A program made the position numbers and the translations under genes. Below, piece after piece: positions 8,596-17,015 of a stretch of 64,000 nucleotides of DNA. Position 1 is the first letter of the stretch, and the number at the start of each line of letters is the position of its first letter. Origin of the DNA: a virus. The notes under the pieces were generated by a model, which was not told the origin of the DNA, ran no database searches, and saw only the letters and a program-made list of their open reading frames with translations. The DNA lies in the IMG/VR virus record IMGVR_UViG_3300021168_000001, positions 1 to 64,000 of that record. One strand, written 5' to 3'.

Positions 8596-9980
8596 GCGAC
8601 TACGAATATTCACTTCCAGCAGCGATCGATTCTGAGCGCGCAGTGCTTGGTGCTATTCTCCTGGACGATACATGCATTATCGAAGTCCAGGACAAGCTAG
8701 ATCCAGAAGATCTATATGTTAATTCCCATCAGCGTATCTTGCGACGGATGTATGAGCTTAACCAAGAGAAGATTGCAATCGATATTGTCACACTTTCAAA
8801 TAAACTCTCACAACACAAAGAAGTGGAATCTATAGGGGGTGTTGCTTTCCTCGCTTCACTCACCGAAAATCTCCCACGTCGTCCCGTGATTTCTGACTAT
8901 CTAAAAATAATCAAGGATAAGGCGCAGTTGCGGCGACTGATGTCCATTTGTTCAGCCGCCATCGCGCAAGCCGAGGACCAGAGCGACCCGGCACTGGACG
9001 TGTTGAGTGCTCTCTCCACTAAGATCGAAAACCAACTCACGAATGCCATCTCCGCAACATTTGAGCGTGCCGGCGATTTTCTTCACATCGAATTTCCCAC
9101 GCCGGAAAAGATGGTCGAGAAGAACGCTAGACAGACCGGCGTGGAAACTGGCTTTCGGCGCTTCGATGAAATGACATGCGGACTACAGCGCAAGGAACTC
9201 ATCATCATCGCCGCCAGACCCTCTATGGGAAAGACGTCACTCATGGGGGCGATCGCGGAACACGTGGGCCTGACCTGCGAGTCAATTGTGGGCATCAAGT
9301 CGCTCGAAATGTCGAAAGAGGCTCTGCTTCGCAGAATGATCTGCTCTCGGGCACGCGTCCCATCCCAGGACCACCGTAGCGGAGAAATGATCAATCACCC
9401 ACGCATGATGACCGACTTCGGCGAAGCCTACGAAGAGATCGCGCGTGCGTCGACCATCTACATCGATGACTCGCGCGACACCGCCAAAGGCATCGTTGTC
9501 AAGGCGCGGTCGATGAAGAAGAAACTCGGCCTGGACATTCTGATGATCGACTACCTTGGCCTGTTCCAGCACGATGACCGGAGAGGCGGCCATAACCAGA
9601 CGGCCGAAGTTGGGCTCGACTGCTTGATGATGAAGTGGCTGGCTCAGGAACTCGATATCCCCATAGTGCTCCTCTGCCAGCTCTCCCGTGCTCTTACTAA
9701 GCGTGAAGACAAACGGCCGGTCCTCGCCGATCTGCGCGACAGTGGCAACATCGAAGAGCACGCTGACATGGTGTCGTTCATTCACCGCGAAGGATACTAC
9801 GAACCGAAGGAAGAAAAGCTCAAGAATCAGGCCGAGTGGATCATCGCAAAACAAAGGAATGGCCCGGTGGGAACAATTGATCTTCACTGGGATGCGGAGT
9901 ACACCCGTCTTTCCGATCCGATCACGGCGGAGGACCTCAACACCCAAACTCAATACGACATGTGGAGTGCGATTCGATGA
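8592..9980 (+). CDS. dnaB: DnaB-type replicative DNA helicase
   Basis: 462 residues from GTG 8592, chosen because it overlaps the upstream stop like its neighbours (an ATG five codons earlier is possible). The N-terminal DnaB domain (AAIDSERAVLGAIL) and a linker precede a RecA-like motor with Walker A ARPSMGKTS (208-216). Walker B is the ILMIDYLGL segment and the DnaB-conserved LCQLSR and LADLRDSGNIEEHAD follow, then HREGYYEP. It unwinds DNA 5'-3' at the replication fork. No primase was recognised, so priming may depend on the host. Confidence 0.92.
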   Translation: MSDYEYSLPAAIDSERAVLGAILLDDTCIIEVQDKLDPEDLYVNSHQRILRRMYELNQEKIAIDIVTLSNKLSQHKEVESIGGVAFLASLTENLPRRPVISDYLKIIKDKAQLRRLMSICSAAIAQAEDQSDPALDVLSALSTKIENQLTNAISATFERAGDFLHIEFPTPEKMVEKNARQTGVETGFRRFDEMTCGLQRKELIIIAARPSMGKTSLMGAIAEHVGLTCESIVGIKSLEMSKEALLRRMICSRARVPSQDHRSGEMINHPRMMTDFGEAYEEIARASTIYIDDSRDTAKGIVVKARSMKKKLGLDILMIDYLGLFQHDDRRGGHNQTAEVGLDCLMMKWLAQELDIPIVLLCQLSRALTKREDKRPVLADLRDSGNIEEHADMVSFIHREGYYEPKEEKLKNQAEWIIAKQRNGPVGTIDLHWDAEYTRLSDPITAEDLNTQTQYDMWSAIR

Positions 9981-10129
9981 TCTCTGATGTAACGGAGCAG
10001 GAAGTGGCGGACCTGATAGCCGCCTACAAACTCGAACTCAAAAAGGAGACCATGGCCAGTCCATCAGTGCGTCGCATGTGGCAGATTGTAGTGCTGGCTT
10101 TGGAGAAACTTAAGAAGGATATGCGATGA
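9977..10129 (+). CDS. Small hypothetical protein
   Basis: 50 residues (begins MISDVTEQEVADLIAAYKLE). ATG overlaps the helicase stop as ATGA and its own TGA overlaps the next ATG, so coupling on both sides supports translation. Amphipathic helical, ending in a Lys-rich stretch. No family recognised. Confidence 0.65.
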   Translation: MISDVTEQEVADLIAAYKLELKKETMASPSVRRMWQIVVLALEKLKKDMR

Positions 10130-10482
10130 GTGACAAGCCGATTGTCAGCGATTTGCAGGCGAGGTATTCGACGCTTATGTCTTGGCTGGATGATGTTACA
10201 CTTCGCCCAAGAATGTCTCCAGTATTGAAGGGTTTAACTGAGGATGGCGTCCGTCTAATCGAGCGCACTTCCGCCGCCGAAGCCAAACTCGCCGCTCTCC
10301 AGGCCATCGTCGACGAGCAGGCTGAAGACCACTCGTTATGGTTCACTCTTGACAACCCGCTAGAAAGCCCTCAATTGCAGCGGGCGCTCCGGCGCCTGCA
10401 CGCGGCCATCGAAGGCAAGACTCCAGACCAATGCGCTCTGGAGGCTCTGGACAGAATCGCGAAACACAGAGGTTCCCAATGA
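10126..10482 (+). CDS. Hypothetical protein
   Basis: 118 residues, start overlapping the previous stop. Helical throughout, with an Ala-rich segment at about 45-70 (TSAAEAKLAALQAIVDEQAE) that could be a short coiled coil. No domain recognised. Coupled at its 3' end to the following HNH-like gene. Confidence 0.65.
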   Translation: MSDKPIVSDLQARYSTLMSWLDDVTLRPRMSPVLKGLTEDGVRLIERTSAAEAKLAALQAIVDEQAEDHSLWFTLDNPLESPQLQRALRRLHAAIEGKTPDQCALEALDRIAKHRGSQ

Positions 10483-10799
10483 AGCGCTCCCCACTCAAGA
10501 GGTTCACTCCGCTGCGCCATCGGCGCTCCAAACCACGCCGAGGCGAGCCGACGCCCGAACATAAGGGCTCGGTTCGCCGGCGCGTCTACGCTCGTTCCGG
10601 AGGCCGCTGCGAGTTGAGATTCAAGGGCATTTGCCTCGGCGACGTCATACTGCCATTCGACGGTGGTCTATACGAACGCGGCCACCTCGCCCATCTCAAA
10701 TCACGCGGCGCCGGAGGCGAATTCACTGAAGCCAACACACGCTGGTCGTGCTGGAGATGCCACCTCATTGGTATGCACCAGAAAGGATTGAAGCCATGA
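10479..10799 (+). CDS. HNH-type nuclease, small
   Basis: 106 residues from ATG 10479, overlapping the upstream stop. A very basic N-terminus (KRSPLKRFTPLRHRRSKPRR) leads into an HNH-like fold: RCELRFKGICLG, then RGHLAHLKSRGAGGEF with the His motif, and ANTRWSCWRCHLIGMH with the second Cys pair and terminal His. It resembles small recombination or NinG-type nucleases as well as HNH enzymes. It is part of the coupled operon rather than an obvious insertion. Confidence 0.7.
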   Translation: MKRSPLKRFTPLRHRRSKPRRGEPTPEHKGSVRRRVYARSGGRCELRFKGICLGDVILPFDGGLYERGHLAHLKSRGAGGEFTEANTRWSCWRCHLIGMHQKGLKP

Positions 10800-11449
10800 A
10801 GCACAAATGGAAAGGCCAGCAATTAGGCGGCAGCCCGGTCGAAGAAACCTCGACGGAGTGGATCTGCTACTGCGATAACTGCGGAACCGAAAGGAACGAC
10901 GACAACAAAGACGAGGTGTGCATCCCGGTTAGCTGGTCTGATTTCAGGCGCGCGGTTCAACTCCAGGATCCTGCACAAGTACAGCGCGCCGCCACTCTTC
11001 TCAGATCAAACAAGACCATGTTCCTTCATGCATACCGCGAAGAACCGATTGTTTATAGATCGATTCAGGTAGCTCTCGATAATGGCCTGCGCGAAGAGGA
11101 TGCGTGGCTTCTGGCTGTGATCGGGTTGCTAGAAGAAAATCGAAAACTGTTTCAAAACGCGCAAACTCTAACAATGTTGGCGCCTCCGCCAATCTACGCA
11201 CCAGAGCGACGTCCTATTCAATGGAACGAAGAGGCGGCATCCATCCCGTTGCTTACGGAAGAGCACTATTTAACCGATGATGCTATCCTTCCGTCCCTTA
11301 CTCTGCCCAATCCATGCGAGATCCGTATAGCGATCACAGCTAGCCATGTGAGCCTGGCCATCGGACAGCGCGACTTTAGTTGGAAGCGCGGCTGCCCCGA
11401 TCTCTCAGGCGCAGGAACATTTCTCGATTCTGCGGAGCCAGATAGATGA
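10796..11449 (+). CDS. Hypothetical protein with Cys pair
   Basis: 217 residues from ATG 10796, overlapping the previous stop. A CDNC knuckle sits near residue 26, followed by helical segments and a Pro-rich middle (APPPIYAPERRPIQW). No family recognised. Its TGA overlaps the ATG of the DNA methyltransferase, so the two are probably co-translated, but a functional link is only inferred. Confidence 0.65.
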   Translation: MKHKWKGQQLGGSPVEETSTEWICYCDNCGTERNDDNKDEVCIPVSWSDFRRAVQLQDPAQVQRAATLLRSNKTMFLHAYREEPIVYRSIQVALDNGLREEDAWLLAVIGLLEENRKLFQNAQTLTMLAPPPIYAPERRPIQWNEEAASIPLLTEEHYLTDDAILPSLTLPNPCEIRIAITASHVSLAIGQRDFSWKRGCPDLSGAGTFLDSAEPDR

Positions 11450-13770
11450 GCTGCGACGTTATCATCGGTGACGCTATCGAGAAGCTGCGCACGCTGCCGC
11501 CCGAGTCCGTTCACTGCGTCGTTACGTCTCCTCCCTATTTTGGTTTGAGGGACTACGACATAGACGGACAGATCGGACTCGAGCCGACTATCGCGGAATA
11601 CCTTCGCAAACTGGTCGACGTGTTCCGCGAGATCCGCCGTGTGCTGCGCAGCGACGGAGTCCTTTTTGTTAACATGGGCGATACTTACAACGGTCAGAAC
11701 GAACGGGCCCCAAGCGTCCTGCCAAACGGCCAGTACAGCTTCCGGTCAGGAAGCGGACCCAAGGTACGCGTGGCCGGCCTAAAAGCCAAGGACCTCATCG
11801 GCATGCCCTGGCGCCTCGCGCTAGCCTTGCAGGACGATGGCTGGTACCTCCGCCAAGACATCATATGGTGTCTTTCAGGAGGGACATACGTCTACGCTCG
11901 CACGCAAAATGGCGATATGCCCATAATGGTCCGTGATCTAGCTCGGCTCAAGCCGAGCACGGTCCAGCTGTGGAACGGCCAGAAGTGGACTCGCTTACTC
12001 GGAACTTCCAAGTCGAAGCGTCGCGGTACGGAGTTGGAAATAGTCCTCCGTTCAGGCGAACGCATCTCCTGCACTCCGACTCACAGATTCCCGACTACGC
12101 GCGGGCTTTTGGAGGCACAAGAAATCCGAGCAGGCGACTGTCTAACCTCGTGTCGACTGCCACAACCCAATAATCCCAAAACCAGTGTGATCGATGAGGA
12201 TGCTGCATGGCTTGCAGGTCTCTACGTGGCCGAGGGTTCAATGTCCGGAGACACGATCCAGATAGCAGGACACGCTAGGGAGATTTCGCGGTGGATACGT
12301 CTCGGCTCGATCGCGGCTAAATATGGCGGCGCATGCACTCATTCGATCAAGGGCAACACAATGAACATTCGCCTCTACGGTAAAGTCTTGGTTGCCATCA
12401 TTCGGGAGTTAGTCACCGGGCGCACGGCGCGGGACAAGGGCTTTGCTCCTGTCGTATGGAGGCACTCCGATTCTTTTGTCAGTTCGATGTTGAATGGATA
12501 TTTGTCGGGCGATGGTGCCTATAGCGAAGAGAGGTGGCGTCTCGGATTCACGAGGAATTACAACCTGGAACGGGATCTCCGCACTGCCTGCGCTCGACTC
12601 GGCTACACCATCACTCTCAATCCATCCTCAGTCCTCTACAAAGGGAAGAAGCGTCCCACGTTCAGAGGAGAAATTCGATTCGAGCGAAGCGGCCATCACA
12701 ACGAAAAGGATCGCAACGAAGTAATCGAAGTTCGGAAGGCGCGGTGTCGAGAAGTCTACGACCTCGAGGTAGAGGATGAACCGCATGTCTTCGCGCTCGC
12801 GTCTGGCGTGCTCACTCATAACTCAAAGAAAAATCCGATGCCTGAGAGCGTTCGCGACCGCTGCACCAAGTCCCACGAATATATCTTTCTGCTCTCAAAG
12901 TCGGAGGAGTACTTCTTCGACATCGAAGCCATTAAAGAGAAGGCTAGCGGCACGGCTCACACGCGCGGCGGCGGCGTGAACCCAAAGGCCACCAAACATG
13001 GCCAGAACTCACGCATGCGCGTCGACCGCGATCCGCGGCACGCAAAGAAAGACACCGGAGTTGGCTGGGGCCGACTTTCGAAGCTGGATCCAGATAACAA
13101 TCAGAGAGACCGCAATCGCATCATCGGCCGAAGCAGCAAACAAAACCCATCATTTTCTGCTGCCGTGAATGAGCTCGTTACACACCGCAATAAGCGGAGC
13201 GTCTGGACCTTCGCCACATCGCCCTATCGAGAGGCACATTACTCGACCTTTCCTGTCACTCTTCCCGACATCTGCATTCGCGCCGGCACTAGCGAACATG
13301 GGTGCTGCGCTGTCTGCGGACGGCCGTTCGCGCGGCTCATCGAGGCATTCGACACCGGCTTAACTCAGAAGACTGCCAACGGCTGGGATATCGAGGAAAG
13401 ATCGCACGGATCGTCCCATCGCGATGGAAGAGACGGAAGAACAACAGAACGTCCGATCATTGCAACTCGCACTATCGGATGGGAATCGGACTGCTGCCCT
13501 CTCTTCGGTGGAACTGTGATCCCTTGCGTCGTCCTCGATCCTTTTGGCGGATCAGGAACCACTGGCCTGGCCGCCACGAAGCTGGGACGCAACTGCATTC
13601 TCATCGACTTAGACCCTAAGAACATTCCTTTGATCGAGAAACGACTTCGCTCTGCCGTCCCTGGAACACCCAAGCCTCGCCAGAGGAAGCTTGGCGCAAA
13701 AGAGCCAGTCGACTCTACATCATTGGTAACCAAATGCGGTGACCGTGGACACACCGTCGCGCGGATTTGA
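11446..13770 (+). CDS. DNA methyltransferase precursor (beta class) split by an intein
   Basis: 774-residue precursor. The N-extein (1-141) has catalytic motif IV TSPPYFGLRDY (27-37). The C-extein (460-774) has motif I DPFGGSGTTGLAA starting at 698, and ILIDLDPKNI after it. Motif IV before motif I is the beta-class order of N4-cytosine or N6-adenine methyltransferases. Removing the 318-residue intein (142-459) leaves a 456-residue enzyme of normal size. The insertion splits the conserved segment IIW / SKKNPMPES, next to the active-site face. A Cys pair (CCAVC, precursor about 621-625) lies in the C-extein. Likely role is modifying phage DNA against host restriction. No matching restriction gene was seen. 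Confidence 0.92.
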   Translation: MSCDVIIGDAIEKLRTLPPESVHCVVTSPPYFGLRDYDIDGQIGLEPTIAEYLRKLVDVFREIRRVLRSDGVLFVNMGDTYNGQNERAPSVLPNGQYSFRSGSGPKVRVAGLKAKDLIGMPWRLALALQDDGWYLRQDIIWCLSGGTYVYARTQNGDMPIMVRDLARLKPSTVQLWNGQKWTRLLGTSKSKRRGTELEIVLRSGERISCTPTHRFPTTRGLLEAQEIRAGDCLTSCRLPQPNNPKTSVIDEDAAWLAGLYVAEGSMSGDTIQIAGHAREISRWIRLGSIAAKYGGACTHSIKGNTMNIRLYGKVLVAIIRELVTGRTARDKGFAPVVWRHSDSFVSSMLNGYLSGDGAYSEERWRLGFTRNYNLERDLRTACARLGYTITLNPSSVLYKGKKRPTFRGEIRFERSGHHNEKDRNEVIEVRKARCREVYDLEVEDEPHVFALASGVLTHNSKKNPMPESVRDRCTKSHEYIFLLSKSEEYFFDIEAIKEKASGTAHTRGGGVNPKATKHGQNSRMRVDRDPRHAKKDTGVGWGRLSKLDPDNNQRDRNRIIGRSSKQNPSFSAAVNELVTHRNKRSVWTFATSPYREAHYSTFPVTLPDICIRAGTSEHGCCAVCGRPFARLIEAFDTGLTQKTANGWDIEERSHGSSHRDGRDGRTTERPIIATRTIGWESDCCPLFGGTVIPCVVLDPFGGSGTTGLAATKLGRNCILIDLDPKNIPLIEKRLRSAVPGTPKPRQRKLGAKEPVDSTSLVTKCGDRGHTVARI
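11869..12822 (+). mobile_element. LAGLIDADG-type intein inside the methyltransferase
   Basis: Residues 142-459 of the precursor (318 aa). Splicing motifs are complete. Block A begins with Cys (CLSGGTYVYA), block B has the TxxH motif (ISCTPTHRF), block F is REVYDLEVEDEPHVFA, and block G ends GVLTHN followed by Ser as the +1 nucleophile. Two LAGLIDADG-like helices are present, LAGLYVAEG and LNGYLSGDG, each with an acidic residue near the end, indicating a resident homing endonuclease. Cys1, terminal His-Asn and Ser+1 are the residues needed for standard class 1 splicing. Confidence 0.92.
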
Positions 13771-13816
13771 TGTCACAATAAAGCAAGACTTCACAATATC
13801 TAAAGGGGCCCCCACT

Positions 13817-14035
13817 ATGGAAATTCCTATTCATGATCCGTGGTTTTGCGTTTTCGTTGCTTGGGATATTTTTGGCGCGATCGTTTCTGGCATGCCTGAA
13901 CCAGAACCAGAATCAAGCTTCGGATATATTTGGCTTTACAGGACTTGTCACATTTTGAGTTCTAAAGGAACTGCGTATTTCATTCACCGGAACAAGTGGA
14001 AGCACATCAGCGGCGCTTCTGCATGCGAACCCTAA
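13817..14035 (+). CDS. Small hypothetical protein
   Basis: 72 residues from ATG 13817, preceded by AAAGGGG at 13802-13808. An in-frame start at 13739 overlaps the methyltransferase and was rejected. A hydrophobic stretch (residues 9-25, WFCVFVAWDIFGAIVSG) could insert in a membrane. No family recognised. Last gene of the rightward operon, followed directly by a terminator. Confidence 0.55.
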   Translation: MEIPIHDPWFCVFVAWDIFGAIVSGMPEPEPESSFGYIWLYRTCHILSSKGTAYFIHRNKWKHISGASACEP

Positions 14036-14042
14036 AAACTCG

Positions 14043-14083
14043 AAAGAGCCCGGCCAGCATTTTCGCTGAACCGGGCTCTTTTC
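14043..14083. terminator. Rho-independent terminator between converging operons
   Basis: Perfect 11-bp inverted repeat (AAAGAGCCCGG at 14043-14053, CCGGGCTCTTT at 14071-14081) with a 17-base loop and TTTTCTT on the plus strand. It sits between the last rightward gene and the end of the leftward late genes, so it best fits rightward termination. The opposite strand has only a short T run. Confidence 0.85.
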
Positions 14084-14124
14084 TTGTACACTGCCTGCTT
14101 TTGAGGAGTATATCCTCTTTGCGT

Positions 14125-14961
14125 TTACTTCGCGATCGCAGTCACGTTGAGGTGAACTTTGAACTGCCCAAGGTCCGCTTCCAGCTGCGCGAGATCAAGG
14201 AGCGATGGAGACAGCCCATTGGCCTCGATCCAGTCCTGAGAAAGAACCACGAAAGCTTCATCAACGTAATCGGCGAAGAAGTTGTGGCTCGCCTTCAAGA
14301 CACTTCCCCAGGTGAGGCAGGTTTTCGTTATCGGGCTGCTTGCCACGAACGGGATACAATGCCCTCCCCAGCCCCCTGGTTGCCCGGCGCTTCCATAGAT
14401 CCCGCCATCTGGAACCGTCCAATCGTTGGCGCCCTGGCAACTGACCGGAAGGGCCACACCGGTATACAGGTTGCCGAAGATGTCGATCGCATCTTGCACT
14501 TCATCGGCATTGGTCCAGTCCACCGCCATGTACGCAAGGATTTTATGTCCTCCGACTCCGGTCGACTGCCAGTAGTTGAGGAACTGCAGCATGTCCGTGC
14601 CGTTGTCGGTGTTCGGATCTCCAGGAACGTATCCGCCTACGTCCTCATAGGCCTTCAGGATGTCGGCGTCGGCTGGCAGGACTGGCTTGCCAGCATAGAA
14701 ACTCCATTGCTGGATCATATGACCTGCCGCGGCCTCAACACAGCAGCCCAGTTGATCGTTCAAATACATTGGCAGCGCCTGTGCTTCAGCTAATTTCGTG
14801 ATCCACGAAACCTCTGCCGGTGGCGACGTTGGCAGGTTGGGTATCGGCTTACCAAGAGGGCGCAGCCTGTACTTGCCAAATTGAAGGATGGTGGAGTCTT
14901 GCCGGCGATCGAGAACCACCGGCTTTTTCCCCAACTTTGCTAGCGTGCCATTCACAAACAT
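14125..14961 (-). CDS. Papain-like cysteine peptidase-fold protein
   Basis: 278 residues. A papain-like triad can be traced: Gln70 and the nucleophile region NDQLGCCVEAA (Cys73 or Cys74), a late His in GGWGGHCIPF (His201), and LTWG (Trp218) in place of the usual Asn-Ser-Trp-Gly. The Asn of the triad is not obvious, so activity is uncertain. Such proteins occur in tailed phages near the end of the structural block. A role in virion maturation, host wall or protein processing is inference. It is the last leftward gene before the terminator. Start overlaps the upstream HNH gene by 10 bases. Confidence 0.65.
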   Translation of the reverse strand: MFVNGTLAKLGKKPVVLDRRQDSTILQFGKYRLRPLGKPIPNLPTSPPAEVSWITKLAEAQALPMYLNDQLGCCVEAAAGHMIQQWSFYAGKPVLPADADILKAYEDVGGYVPGDPNTDNGTDMLQFLNYWQSTGVGGHKILAYMAVDWTNADEVQDAIDIFGNLYTGVALPVSCQGANDWTVPDGGIYGSAGQPGGWGGHCIPFVASSPITKTCLTWGSVLKASHNFFADYVDEAFVVLSQDWIEANGLSPSLLDLAQLEADLGQFKVHLNVTAIAK

Positions 14962-15740
14962 TGTCCTTGTTCTCCTCTGTCCTGGTGATTAGTCGCGCCT
15001 TTTCGCATGTTGTCGAGCGCCCACAGCGGTTGAAGGTTACTGTAGTGAAAGCACTGCCTCTGCTGCTGAGCGTCAAGTATGTCGAAAAACGCGCATGGTT
15101 TCTTGTGGTCGACATGCCACTGCCCGTAATTAGACCATGACATTCCTGGCTTAAACTGACTTTCTAGATGAGCTACCAAATCAGCCGTCGTGCAACCGGC
15201 AATCCTCTTGATCGCAAGACTATGGATTGATCTATGCATTAAAGCCTGATGCAATCTGGTACGAAGAATCGTTAACATTCTAAATCTTTCGTCTGTATGG
15301 TAATTCCTCCGATTTCGAGTCGCTGTCTTTTCCTTTCCCCGTTCGCGTGATCTATTCTTTCGATCTTTCGCTGCTCGAACATATGCGCATGACGCGCAGA
15401 TGGCATTAGGTTTGGACGTCATTTTAACTTTACACACGCAGCATGCTATGCGAATCCGATGACGAGTCGAATATGTGCAGTTCCAGCAAATCTTTGTAAC
15501 TCTATTTTTGGTTTCCTTACTGCACTTTATGCAGTGCGGTCTCTTAACCCCAAAACCCTCTTTGTTATATGTCGCCTTATCAATCAATCCCTTTTCTTTT
15601 AAATAGTATGAGGCGCGGTAGGCCTTTACGGCAGCGCGATTAGCGGCCTTCCATTGTTTGGAAACCGCTAATCTGTGATCGCGCTGCTCGGGCGTTTCTC
15701 GCTCAGCTCGCCATTTTCTCGTTTCTCCCGCCGTATTCAT
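14952..15740 (-). CDS. HNH homing-type endonuclease
   Basis: 262 residues. The N-terminal half is basic with repeated CxxC pairs (CIKC, CWNC, CCVC, CASC) forming two zinc ribbons. The C-terminal half carries the HNH core WHVDHKKPCAFFD followed by NLQPLWALDNMRKG, a signature of phage homing endonucleases. The region is AT-richer than its neighbours, suggesting acquisition. The ATG overlaps the stop of the glycosyltransferase gene (ATGA). Confidence 0.85.
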   Translation of the reverse strand: MNTAGETRKWRAERETPEQRDHRLAVSKQWKAANRAAVKAYRASYYLKEKGLIDKATYNKEGFGVKRPHCIKCSKETKNRVTKICWNCTYSTRHRIRIACCVCKVKMTSKPNAICASCAYVRAAKDRKNRSRERGKEKTATRNRRNYHTDERFRMLTILRTRLHQALMHRSIHSLAIKRIAGCTTADLVAHLESQFKPGMSWSNYGQWHVDHKKPCAFFDILDAQQQRQCFHYSNLQPLWALDNMRKGATNHQDRGEQGQCL

Positions 15741-16864
15741 ATCATTAGCTTCTCATGCGGCGCTACGATATTGGGGTCGTCCTCTCCGCGGGAAATAAAG
15801 TACCGACGTAGATCGTCGCGCAACTCCCATTTCTCGGGATCGAACTGCCAGATGCCCTGATAGTCAGGATGCAGATCGCGATAAGGATCGAACTTATTCT
15901 TGGCTAGGATTACGTCGCGGGAGCTGTAGCCACGACGAGTCTTCGATCCGTGAAACATGTGCATGGCCATCGCGTCGACATATCCCACGTTCCGCTTGAT
16001 CCGCTTTGCCTTTTCGCCCCACGCCAGAACATAGTCTTTATAGGCCGGAGCATATTTCTGCGAGTGAATATCAGGCGGCTCCTGGCCGACAAGCTGGTAG
16101 GCCATGTACCAATCTCCATGTCCAAGGATGCAGCGGTCGAGCATGCCGCCGACAGCTTCATAAGCAGAACGCCGAAAAGCATATGCGCCTCCGGTTGCGC
16201 CGACACCCCGTAGAAACTCTCCTTCGATGTGCGAAGGCTCGCCTGGCAACATCGCTTCCTCGTAGTGATGGTGATGATGGTGATGATGGTGGTGCTTGTT
16301 GAACTTGCCATCCGGACCGACGATTCCGTTGTGGTACTCTTTCGAGACCCGGTATCCGTTGTTTATGTAATTGAACAAAAAGGAGCTATTCACCCTGTAA
16401 GGCGCGTTCGCCTGTCCATATACCCCACCAGTCACATCAAGGTAGCTTGAGAATGGCTGCAGCCAATCGTAATGCTGAAGCTGATGGATCGTTTCGAGAG
16501 CCCACCCGACCGTCACGATGTGAAAATCCGCATCGCACGTCATCCCGTATTTCCAGTTTGGCGGAAACAACCGTTGGACAATAACGGACTGGATATTTTC
16601 CTTGAAAAAGCCTTCATGCGTAGTGCGCAGCTGCAGATCAAGCGGATTGTCCGGCGAGGTCACTTCCCAGGGGCGATCACCAAAAGCCAATTCGCCGACA
16701 TACAACTGCACATTCGCCTGGTGAGCCAGGTGATCGCGCAGTTTGTTCATAGTTTCGCGGCGCGTCCTCCAGCGGAATGGGTTGGTATACGCCACAGCAA
16801 CATGCAATAGAGCGTCGTTTGACCATTGCTGCCAAGGCAGGTGGACGTCTGGATGACGATTCAT
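15737..16864 (-). CDS. Glycosyltransferase-like protein with natural His10 tract
   Basis: 375 residues from ATG 16864. The longer frame up to 17164 runs through the terminator upstream and was rejected. The N-terminal half resembles GT-A glycosyltransferases: VAVAYTNPFRWRTRRETM then LYVGELAFGDRPWEV and a DxD motif in GMTCDADFHIV (DAD at 111-113). A later segment (GATGGAYAFRRSAYEAVGG, then LGHGDWYMAYQL) matches the acceptor and catalytic region of GT2-like enzymes. Ten consecutive histidines sit at 191-200 between the two halves. It may decorate virion proteins, phage DNA or the host surface. Donor unknown. Confidence 0.7.
   Translation of the reverse strand: MNRHPDVHLPWQQWSNDALLHVAVAYTNPFRWRTRRETMNKLRDHLAHQANVQLYVGELAFGDRPWEVTSPDNPLDLQLRTTHEGFFKENIQSVIVQRLFPPNWKYGMTCDADFHIVTVGWALETIHQLQHYDWLQPFSSYLDVTGGVYGQANAPYRVNSSFLFNYINNGYRVSKEYHNGIVGPDGKFNKHHHHHHHHHHYEEAMLPGEPSHIEGEFLRGVGATGGAYAFRRSAYEAVGGMLDRCILGHGDWYMAYQLVGQEPPDIHSQKYAPAYKDYVLAWGEKAKRIKRNVGYVDAMAMHMFHGSKTRRGYSSRDVILAKNKFDPYRDLHPDYQGIWQFDPEKWELRDDLRRYFISRGEDDPNIVAPHEKLMI
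16265..16294 (-). repeat. CAY triplet run encoding ten histidines
   Basis: Thirty bases of mixed CAC and CAT codons read in frame within the glycosyltransferase gene. Mixed codons argue for selection or slow divergence rather than a very recent slippage event. Confidence 0.85.
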
Positions 16865-16943
16865 TGTTTGTCCCCGGAACCTTTCGGAAATGATGCTTGA
16901 GGAGAGTATAAGCCCAAGAATGGAATTATTCGGTTGCAGACAC

Positions 16944-16979
16944 AAAAAAACTCCCGAGCACCGCGAAGGCACCCGGGAG
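16944..16979 (-). terminator. Rho-independent terminator, leftward
   Basis: On the minus strand a 12-bp stem with G-T wobbles (CTCCCGGGTGCC paired to GGTGCTCGGGAG, loop TTCGC) is followed by seven T. It lies between the lipoprotein-like gene and the glycosyltransferase, ending the main late transcript before the final three genes. Confidence 0.85.
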
Positions 16980-17015
16980 AATCTGCACCTACAACCTGTG
17001 AAGCCAACTATACCA

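Noticed and set aside
16265-16294. Cloning tag or vector contamination
   Set aside because: The His run is in the middle of a native frame, with mixed codons and no vector sequence around it.
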